A stretch of 5,934 bases of DNA from Bradyrhizobiaceae bacterium (GTDB taxonomy: Bacteria; Pseudomonadota; Alphaproteobacteria; Rhizobiales; Xanthobacteraceae): positions 1 through 5,934 of the forward strand of contig JAEULX010000140.1 of assembly GCA_016793685.1 (NCBI GenBank). Direction: 5' to 3'. This document shows positions 1 to 5,324 of the stretch, piece after piece. The notes beneath the pieces were generated by a model that was not told where the DNA came from, searched no databases, and saw nothing but the letters and a program-made list of their open reading frames with translations. How positions within the stretch are numbered: the first letter of the stretch is position 1; every line of letters begins with the position of its first letter. The translations under genes were made by a program, and so were the position numbers.

Positions 1-83
1 AGATCGTCAACGAGAACAGACTGACGCGCATTTTCCCCGGACTGGAGGGCGTCGAAATATCCTACGATCGCTGCGCGTTTTGA
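1..83 (+). CDS. 3' end of an unidentified plus-strand gene
   Basis: A plus-strand frame enters from the left edge, is read in phase from base 3 and ends at a TGA at 81-83, giving 26 visible residues ending in Ser-Tyr-Asp-Arg-Cys-Ala-Phe. About three quarters of its codons end in G or C, as expected for a gene in this GC-rich genome, whereas the minus-strand reading of the next stretch is low-complexity Arg/Pro/Gly. It would converge on ahcY. I do not recognise the family from this short tail. A GC-rich inverted repeat starts at the base after the stop, which suits a gene end. It could still be a chance open frame. Confidence 0.4.
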   Translation, partial: IVNENRLTRIFPGLEGVEISYDRCAF

Positions 84-173
84 CCGGCGCCGCCCTCGCC
101 TCGGCCGCGCACGGCGCCGGGGGCCGGGCCGAAACCGGTCCGGAGCAGCCGTGCGGTTCCGCGGATCGCCGCA
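3..173 (-). other. open C-terminal extension of the ahcY frame
   Basis: The ahcY codon after the family's normal last residue (Tyr481) is TGC (173-171) instead of a stop. I read every following in-frame codon down to base 3 and found no stop, so the frame adds 57 codons before the edge. The first part reads as Arg/Pro/Gly-rich low complexity, and the last part lies antisense to the likely coding end of the plus-strand gene. This looks like untranslated DNA read through after a lost stop (mutation or sequence error) more than an evolved domain, but the sequence alone cannot decide. Confidence 0.6.
84..143. terminator. two GC-rich hairpins between convergent genes
   Basis: The first is a perfect 8-bp inverted repeat, ccggcgcc at 84-91 and ggcgccgg at 113-120, with a 21-nt loop, directly after the plus-strand TGA. 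The second pairs ccgggcc (124-130) with ggtccgg (137-143) around a 6-nt loop; it has one G-U wobble in a plus-strand transcript and a mismatch in a minus-strand one. Neither is followed by a T-run, so they are not classical intrinsic terminators. They could end or stabilise the plus-strand transcript. Such repeats also arise by chance in GC-rich DNA. Confidence 0.28.
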
Positions 174-1616
174 GTAGCGGTAGTGGTCGGCCTTGAACGG
201 CCCGTCGGCGTGCACGCCGATATAGGTCGCCTGCTTTTCCGACAGGCGCGTCAGCTTCACGCCGATCTTGGCGAGATGCAGCCGCGCGACCTTCTCGTCG
301 AGATGCTTCGGCAGCGTGTAGACCTTCTTCTCGTACTTGGTCGGGTTGGTGAACAGCTCGATCTGCGCCAGCACCTGGTTGGTGAAGGACGACGACATCA
401 CGAAGCTCGGATGTCCCATCGCGTTGCCGAGGTTCACGAGCCTGCCCTCCGAGAGCAGGATGATGCGCTTGCCGTCGGGAAACTCGATCTCATCCACCTG
501 CGGCTTGACATTGTGCCATTTGAAATTGCGCAACGCCTGCACCTGAATCTCGGAATCGAAGTGTCCGATGTTGCAGACGATGGCGCGATCCTTCATCCGC
601 CGCATGTGATCGACGGTGATGACGTCGACATTGCCGGTCGCGGTGACGAAGATGTCGGCGCGCGCCGAGGCGTCGTCCATGGTGACGACCTCGTAGCCTT
701 CCATCGCCGCCTGCAGCGCGCAGATCGGATCGATCTCCGAGACCAGCACGCGGCAGCCGGCCTGGCGCAGCGAGGCGGCCGAGCCCTTGCCGACGTCGCC
801 GAAGCCGGCGACCATCGCCACCTTGCCCGCCATCATGACGTCGGTGCCGCGGCGGATGCCGTCGACCAGACTTTCGCGGCAGCCGTAGAGATTGTCGAAT
901 TTCGACTTGGTCACGCTGTCATTGACGTTGATGGCGGGGAAGAGCAGCCGCCCGTCCTTCTCCATCTGGTAGAGGCGGTGCACGCCCGTCGTCGTCTCTT
1001 CGGTGACGCCGTGGATGCTCTTGGCCATCTCCGCGTACCAGCCCGGACGCTCGGCGTTGCGCTGCTTGATGGCGGCAAACAGCACCTCTTCCTCTTCATT
1101 GTTGGGGTGATACAGCAGCTGCGGATCCTGCTCGGCCTGCATCCCGAGATGAATCAGCAGCGTCGCATCGCCGCCGTCGTCGAGAATCATGTTGGGGGCG
1201 CCGCCGTCTCCCCATTCGAAGATGCGGTGGGTGTAATCCCAGTATTCCTTCAGCGACTCGCCCTTGACGGCGAAGACCGGCGTTCCGCCGGCCGCGATGG
1301 CGGCGGCCGCGTGGTCCTGGGTCGAGTAGATGTTGCAGGAGGCCCAACGCACGTCGGCCCCGAGCGCCTTGAGCGTTTCGATCAGCACCGCGGTCTGGAT
1401 CGTCATGTGCAGCGAACCGGCGATCCGCGCGCCCCGCAGGGGCTGCAGCGGACCATACTCGTCGCGCGTCGCCATCAGGCCCGGCATCTCCGTTTCGGCG
1501 ATGGCGAGTTCCTTGCGTCCCCACTCGGCGAGGCCGATGTCCTTCACCGCATAATCCGCTGCGCCCGCAGCTTTCGCGTGGGCAGGATGCTTGGCGGCTT
1601 TCGACGCAGCGGTCAT
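174..1616 (-). CDS. ahcY: S-adenosylhomocysteine hydrolase (adenosylhomocysteinase)
   Basis: Cytosolic NAD-dependent enzyme that reversibly splits S-adenosylhomocysteine into adenosine and homocysteine, relieving product inhibition of methyltransferases and feeding the methionine cycle. The core is 481 residues. His70 lies in GSLHMT, and the family signature SCNIYSTQDH spans 93-102. MILDDGGD lies near 143-150 and the EETTTG loop at 206-211 (Glu207). Lys237 and Asp241 lie in TKSKFDN, followed by Cys246. The NAD-binding loop GFGDVGKG is at 271-278. The C-terminus GPFKADHYRY keeps the Lys475 and Tyr479 that in this family reach into a neighbouring subunit's cofactor site; Ala476 replaces the usual Pro. 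The ATG at 1616 is chosen because GGAG (1626-1623) precedes it by 6 nt; an in-frame ATG at 1628 lacks a ribosome site. The gene has its own upstream control region, 140 bp after hpr. The expected stop after Tyr481 is missing. Identity is certain; the 3' end is not. Confidence 0.97.
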
Positions 1617-1674
1617 TGTCGACTCCATCGTTGGGGGATCGCGCCCGGCAGAGCGCCCAAGCGGATGCGCAGCG

Positions 1675-1703
1675 CCTATAGCAGGGCTGCGGCGAACCTG
1701 CAA
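1675..1703 (-). promoter_or_regulatory. candidate sigma-70 promoter of ahcY
   Basis: On the minus strand TTGCAG (1703-1698) is followed after exactly 17 nt by TATAGG (1680-1675). The match is 3 of 6 to the -35 consensus and 4 of 6 to the -10. Transcription would start near 1668, giving a leader of about 50 nt ending in the GGAG ribosome site (1626-1623). Alphaproteobacterial promoters often match the consensus weakly, so spacing and position carry most of the weight. The palindrome at 1707-1728 ends 3 bp upstream of the -35 element. Confidence 0.45.
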
Positions 1704-1706
1704 TAA

Positions 1707-1728
1707 GATATAAAGATGTCTTTATGTC
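1707..1728. promoter_or_regulatory. palindromic operator candidate upstream of ahcY
   Basis: The core is a perfect inverted repeat, ATAAAGA (1710-1716) and TCTTTAT (1719-1725), around a TG centre. Extending to 1707 and 1728 gives 10-bp arms with 9 of 10 pairs matching. It is AT-rich inside a GC-rich region and sits just upstream of the ahcY -35 element, as expected for a dimeric winged-helix repressor or activator. ArsR-type regulators of methionine-cycle genes (SahR, which responds to S-adenosylhomocysteine) are known in proteobacteria and are the natural candidate. That link is inference: no regulator gene is in the window and I could not compare the site with a published motif. Confidence 0.6.
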
Positions 1729-1746
1729 GCCGTGGAATTCGGCGAC
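1726..1746 (-). terminator. hairpin after the HPr gene
   Basis: A perfect 7-bp inverted repeat, gtcgccg (1726-1732) and cggcgac (1740-1746), with a 7-nt loop, begins 10 nt after the HPr stop codon in the direction of transcription. No T-run follows, but the next bases are the AT-rich palindrome with short T-stretches. It may end or protect the manX-hpr transcript before the ahcY promoter. The arm nearest ahcY overlaps the outer 3 bp of the operator palindrome, so it could instead be part of a larger binding site. Confidence 0.4.
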
Positions 1747-1756
1747 CCGTCCAAAT

Positions 1757-2086
1757 TCAGTCTTCTTCCCCGAAGCGGCTGCCGACCAATTCTTCGAGCG
1801 CCGTGATCACGCCGGCCGCGTCGTTGCCGACCGCCTCGACCCTGATCGAGGTGCCGGGCGAGGCGGCGAGCATCATGAGACCCATGATCGAGGTTCCGCC
1901 GACGGTTTCGCCGCAGCGGGACACCCGGACATCGGCATCGAATCGCTCGACCGTCTGCACGAATTTCGCCGAAGCGCGCGCGTGCAGCCCCTTCTGGTTG
2001 ACGATCTGCAGGTCACGCACGATCGCGCCTGGCCGTGGCTCTGGAACCTCCGGACACTCGGGTTCGGATTGACCCTGCTCGCTCAT
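1757..2086 (-). CDS. HPr phosphocarrier protein of the regulatory PTS
   Basis: Small cytosolic phosphocarrier, 109 residues. The His-phosphorylation site is GLHARAS with His35 (equivalent to His15), and the regulatory serine lies in GGTSIMGLMML as Ser66 (equivalent to Ser46), both with the correct 31-residue spacing. In alphaproteobacteria HPr takes phosphate from Enzyme I (PtsP, not in the window), passes it to EIIA proteins and is phosphorylated on the serine by HprK. The ATG at 2086 overlaps the manX stop as ATGA, which suggests translational coupling. The frame is open to an upstream ATG at 2170, but that start would put the gene deep inside manX and add 28 unlike residues. About 20 Glu/Pro-rich residues precede the first strand, compared with the compact E. 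coli protein. A hairpin follows the stop. Confidence 0.95.
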   Translation of the reverse strand: MSEQGQSEPECPEVPEPRPGAIVRDLQIVNQKGLHARASAKFVQTVERFDADVRVSRCGETVGGTSIMGLMMLAASPGTSIRVEAVGNDAAGVITALEELVGSRFGEED

Positions 2087-2484
2087 TTCCCGGCCAAGAC
2101 CCTGCTCGCGATCGTGATGTATTTTCGCCCGGATTCCTGCGCCGCTGCAACTGATTCCGCGAGCGGACATTCGGACCGGATTTTGGCGAGCTTCACGAGC
2201 ATCGGCAGGTTGATGCCGGCCAGCACCTCGACATTGGGCCGGCTCATGACTGAAATCGCGAGATTCGAGGGCGTTCCTCCAAACATGTCCGTGAGGATCG
2301 CAACACCGTCGCCGGTATCCACCCGCTGCACCGCCTCGATGATGTCCTTGCGGCTCTGTTCGACATTGTCGGTCGGCAGGATCGTCACGGTCTCAATTTG
2401 GCTTTGCGGGCCAACGACATGCTCCAGCGCGGATCGGAACTCGACGGCGAGGCGCCCGTGAGTGACGAGTACAAGCCCGATCAT
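2083..2484 (-). CDS. manX: mannose-family PTS EIIA protein
   Basis: Stand-alone EIIA domain of the mannose class (EIIA-Man/ManX), 133 residues, cytosolic. The N-terminal strand MIGLVLVTHG places the phosphorylatable His at residue 9, and the family motif DMFGGTPSN spans 66-74. In alphaproteobacteria this protein usually has no IIB/IIC/IID permease partners and is part of a phosphorelay that regulates carbon, nitrogen and envelope functions; none of those partners is in the window. The start is well supported by GGGGAG five nt before the ATG at 2484. The stop overlaps the HPr start by 4 nt. A terminator-like hairpin separates it from hprK upstream, so it may be transcribed with hpr from its own promoter. 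The symbol follows rhizobial usage. Confidence 0.94.
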   Translation of the reverse strand: MIGLVLVTHGRLAVEFRSALEHVVGPQSQIETVTILPTDNVEQSRKDIIEAVQRVDTGDGVAILTDMFGGTPSNLAISVMSRPNVEVLAGINLPMLVKLAKIRSECPLAESVAAAQESGRKYITIASRVLAGK

Positions 2485-2526
2485 GGGAACTCCCCGCGGC
2501 GCATCTGCTGCACCGCACCCAAGGGC

Positions 2527-2554
2527 ATCATGACAGCCCGGAGGCCAAGCGCAA
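2527..2554 (-). promoter_or_regulatory. weak candidate promoter of manX-hpr
   Basis: If transcription ends after hprK, manX needs its own start in the 164-bp gap 2485-2648. The best pair I see is TTGCGC (2554-2549) and CATGAT (2532-2527) with a 16-nt spacer, 3 of 6 and 4 of 6 to consensus, giving a leader of about 35 nt. The match is poor and chance hits are likely. I see no other convincing site or gene in this gap apart from the hairpin at its upstream end. Confidence 0.25.
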
Positions 2555-2634
2555 GGGGCTCTTTGGGGACCATCTAACGCGTTGCGGCAATATCAATCGT
2601 CCGGCGTCGAACCGCCGGGGAACCGGGATATCCG

Positions 2635-2661
2635 AAAAAACGAAGCGTTCACAGACGCTCG
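2635..2661 (-). terminator. probable Rho-independent terminator at the end of hprK
   Basis: On the minus strand a stem forms from CGA+GCGT (2661-2655) and ACGC+TCG (2648-2645 and 2643-2641), 7 pairs with one bulged T (2644) and a 6-nt loop. It is followed at once by six T residues (2640-2635). This is the only hairpin plus T-run I found in the window. The hprK stop codon (2651-2649) lies in the loop, so a ribosome finishing hprK would cover the stem and could favour read-through. The stem is short, so termination may be partial. Confidence 0.6.
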
Positions 2662-3095
2662 CACGTAGCGTCGAGCGCCGCCGCGACAATCGGTAGCGGG
2701 TCGATTCCGGTCGGGACGGAGACGCGCGGCAGGCAAACCCCTTCGATGACCGCCGAGGCGTCGGCCTCCTCGGGCAGCCGCTGGGCCTGCTGATCGGCGA
2801 GATCGCACACGAGCGCCACGACCGCCACCGGCTCATAGGCCACGCGGCGAATGCCAAGTCCGCGCACCTCGATCAGGCCGGCGAGTTCCGGCGCGGGACG
2901 CGCGATCAGGCGGCCGTGGGCGGCGACCAGTTCGATGCGGTCGTCGCCGACGAGCCGCGCGAACGGGAACAGCCCGGTCTGCGCCGCGGCAAGCGCCTGC
3001 AAAACGAAATGCGACTTGCCGGAACCCGCCGGGCCGCGGATCAGGATCGCACGCGCGCCCAACAGGACGGCCGAGGCGTGGACGGTCGGGGCCAT
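2649..3095 (-). CDS. hprK: short HPr kinase/phosphorylase
   Basis: Cytosolic enzyme that uses ATP to phosphorylate the regulatory serine of HPr; family members can also remove that phosphate. It has 148 residues, typical of alphaproteobacteria, and corresponds only to the C-terminal catalytic domain of the roughly 310-residue Firmicutes enzyme. The P-loop GPAGSGKS is at 21-28, GDDR at 50-53 probably holds the catalytic aspartates, and the conserved IEVRGLGIRR is at 75-84. The ATG at 3095 lies 2 nt after the chvG stop, with GAGG directly against it and no well-spaced ribosome site, so translation probably depends on coupling to chvG. An in-frame GTG at 3101 overlapping the chvG stop is an alternative start. 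Its substrate HPr is encoded two genes downstream, beyond the probable terminator. Confidence 0.93.
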   Translation of the reverse strand: MAPTVHASAVLLGARAILIRGPAGSGKSHFVLQALAAAQTGLFPFARLVGDDRIELVAAHGRLIARPAPELAGLIEVRGLGIRRVAYEPVAVVALVCDLADQQAQRLPEEADASAVIEGVCLPRVSVPTGIDPLPIVAAALDATCERL

Positions 3096-3097
3096 CC

Positions 3098-5230
3098 TCA
3101 CACGGCCGGCAGGCGGACGATGAAACGGGCGCCGAGCACCATCGGGGCTTCGCCGTCGAATTGCGCCTCGACCCGGTTTTCCGCCCAGATGCAGCCGCCA
3201 TGCGCCTCGACGATCTGCTTGGAGATCGACAGGCCGAGACCGGAATTCTGGCCGAAGCCCTGATGCGGCCGGTCGGTGTAGAAGCGGTCGAAGATCTTCT
3301 CGATCGCATCCGGCCTGATGCCCGGCCCGTCGTCGTCGACCAGAATCTCGACCTCGTCCTTGAGCCGCCGGCAAGTGACGCGCACGCTGCCGCCCGATGG
3401 CGAAAAGGAACGCGCATTGTCGATGAGGTTATGCACCACCTGGCCCAACCGCGAGTCGTGCCCGGAAATGAGGAATTGCCGCGGTCCGCCGCCTTCGAAG
3501 CCGAGCTTCACGGCGACGTCGTCTTTCTTGACCTCGTTGGCGATGGCGACGACGGTCGTCAGCAGCCGGCGGAGATCGACTGGCGTCGTGTCCTGCCGCT
3601 GCAGTTCCGCGTCCAGCCGGCTGGCGTCGGAGATGTCGGAGATCAGCCGATCGAGGCGCTTGACGTCGTGCTCGATCACCGCGAGCAGCCGCGCCTGGCT
3701 CTCGCCCGTCTTGGCGCGGGGCAGCGTTTCCACCGCCGAGCGCAGCGAGGTGAGCGGATTTTTCAGCTCGTGCGCAACGTCCGCGGCGAACCGTTCGATC
3801 GCTTCGATGCGGCGGTAAAGCGCGTTGGTCATGTCGCGCAATGCGCCCGAAAGGTGGCCGATTTCGTCGCGCCGGGCGGTGAAGTCGGGGATCTCGACCC
3901 GCGCCTTGATGCGCCGGCGCACCCGCTCGGCGCCGTCGGCGAGCCGGCGCACCGGGCCCGCAATCGTTCCCGCGAGCAGCAGCGACAGCACGGTCATGAT
4001 GCCGGCGGCGATCACGAACACCTTGACGATGGCGAGGCGCTCCGCCTCGACGATCTGGTCGATGTCGCCGCCCCGCGTCGACAGCAGCAGCGCGCCGCGC
4101 ACCACCCGCGAACGCTGGACCGGCACCGCCACCGACACGATGACATTGCCGCGATCATCGATGCGCACCGCGCTCGCCTTGTGGCCCTCCAGCGCCTGGG
4201 CGATCTCCGGGTAGGCCTTGCCGTTTTCCTCGGGGCCGAGTTCGCGATAGCGGGGAAGATCGCCGCGGCTGAGCCAGCGGCGCACGGCAATGAAAGCGCG
4301 TTCGACAATGCCCGGCTTCTCCACCGTCGGCGGCGGCAGATCGAAGCGCAACACGTCGCCGCGTCCGATGAAGTTGCGGCTGTCCATGAACAGCACGCCT
4401 TCGCGGTCATAGATGCGCGCGCGGGTGTTGGTCGGCGTCACCAGCCGCCGCAGCAACGGCGCGACCTGCTCGGGGTTGAGCGGGAATTCATTGCCGAACA
4501 GCACGTCGTCGGACGGATCGTAGCTGTCGCCGGCCTGCAGCTCCAGCAGGCGCTGCGGGTCGATGGCGATGGTGTCGATGTCGACGGTCGCGGAGGATGC
4601 GATCGCGCTGGAAATGATCTCGCCCTGGACGAGCAGGCTGTGCACGCGCGCATCGATCAAGCCGGCGCGGAACTGGGTGAGATAGAGAATGCCGAGCATC
4701 AACGCGAACAGGCCGGCGACATTGAGAAACACGATGCGCCGCGTGAGGCTCGAGAAGGTCGCCGTGATGAAGAGTTGCCAGGCCGGCCGCAGGAAGGCGA
4801 GCACCCTGTCGAGGCGGACGGCCTTGAAAGCCGGCGCGGCGGCAATCGCCGCCTTTTCGGCCGCGTGGCCCGCCGCGATGGCCGCCACCTGACAGCGCGC
4901 CGCCGTTTCCCGCAGAACGGGTTGGGCCATCGTCCAGCCGCGCCGCGTCGCGCGGATGGTTGCGCGCTGCATCCGCACCAGTCGCAACCAAAGGTCCGAA
5001 CGCACCGCGCTGACGCGAAGGTTTCCGGCTTTGGTGCGAAGGTCGGATGGCGGCCGCAGCCAGCTCTTGGCGGCGCGCACCATGGCGCGCGAGGCAAGCC
5101 AGCTGCGCCGCAGGTCGCGCGGGCTCAAGCCGCGCGGGACGAACGCAAATGTCCGCCGCCGAACACGCGGCGCCGGACTTTGCGTCGGACTGATTTCAGC
5201 CCCATCAATCTCGACGGTACGATCGAGCAC
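3098..5230 (-). CDS. chvG: ChvG/ExoS-type sensor histidine kinase
   Basis: Inner-membrane sensor kinase of the ChvG-ChvI pair, which in rhizobia and Agrobacterium controls exopolysaccharide, motility, envelope and acid-response genes and is held off by periplasmic ExoR (not in the window). The 710 residues run: basic cytosolic extension to about 160; membrane segment 167-187; periplasmic sensor about 188-401; membrane segment about 402-424; HAMP to about 475; dimerisation domain with phospho-His487 in HELKNP; ATPase domain with N-box NLIDNA (601-606), DDDGPGI (632-638) and GLGLSI (664-669). It begins with GTG at 5230: the frame is open to a TGA at 5290 but has no better upstream start, and no clear ribosome site is visible. 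Internal Met50, Met87 and Met100 are alternatives. Known ChvG/ExoS proteins are nearer 600 residues, and the excess is N-terminal. The end is 2 nt from hprK. Confidence 0.93.
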   Translation of the reverse strand: MLDRTVEIDGAEISPTQSPAPRVRRRTFAFVPRGLSPRDLRRSWLASRAMVRAAKSWLRPPSDLRTKAGNLRVSAVRSDLWLRLVRMQRATIRATRRGWTMAQPVLRETAARCQVAAIAAGHAAEKAAIAAAPAFKAVRLDRVLAFLRPAWQLFITATFSSLTRRIVFLNVAGLFALMLGILYLTQFRAGLIDARVHSLLVQGEIISSAIASSATVDIDTIAIDPQRLLELQAGDSYDPSDDVLFGNEFPLNPEQVAPLLRRLVTPTNTRARIYDREGVLFMDSRNFIGRGDVLRFDLPPPTVEKPGIVERAFIAVRRWLSRGDLPRYRELGPEENGKAYPEIAQALEGHKASAVRIDDRGNVIVSVAVPVQRSRVVRGALLLSTRGGDIDQIVEAERLAIVKVFVIAAGIMTVLSLLLAGTIAGPVRRLADGAERVRRRIKARVEIPDFTARRDEIGHLSGALRDMTNALYRRIEAIERFAADVAHELKNPLTSLRSAVETLPRAKTGESQARLLAVIEHDVKRLDRLISDISDASRLDAELQRQDTTPVDLRRLLTTVVAIANEVKKDDVAVKLGFEGGGPRQFLISGHDSRLGQVVHNLIDNARSFSPSGGSVRVTCRRLKDEVEILVDDDGPGIRPDAIEKIFDRFYTDRPHQGFGQNSGLGLSISKQIVEAHGGCIWAENRVEAQFDGEAPMVLGARFIVRLPAV

Positions 5231-5324
5231 GGTTATTGCGTCTCGCCGGTTGATGCATCTCGGTGAGGCCGCAGGACATCCCCGCGATCAGCTCGCCACA
5301 AGTCCCGACGGGGCGGACGTCGCC

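Noticed and set aside
1617..1675. SAH or SAM riboswitch in the ahcY leader
   Set aside because: The leader from the predicted start is only about 50 nt, and I could not find the pairing pattern of a known class. The palindrome lies upstream of the promoter, which points to a DNA-binding protein.
183..1706. 507-residue plus-strand open frame
   Set aside because: It is in codon register with ahcY on the other strand and its translation has no recognisable domain; GC-rich third positions keep antisense frames open.
1757..2170. HPr starting at the upstream ATG at 2170
   Set aside because: It would overlap manX by 88 nt and add unlike residues; the ATGA overlap at 2086 gives the expected protein.
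1724..2461. 245-residue plus-strand open frame opposite hpr and manX
   Set aside because: Both genes on the minus strand have clear active-site motifs and a coupled overlap; this frame is a shadow.
2649..3374. 241-residue version of HprK starting inside chvG
   Set aside because: The extra 93 residues are an out-of-frame reading of the chvG ATPase domain; the HprK-like sequence begins at the ATG at 3095.
3161..5266. 701-residue plus-strand open frame
   Set aside because: It is antisense to chvG, which has a full set of kinase motifs. The plus-strand product is Arg/His/Asp-rich and unlike any family I know.
5306..5322. Hairpin after chvI as a terminator
   Set aside because: The stem is only 5 bp with no T-run, and chvI and chvG are normally co-transcribed.
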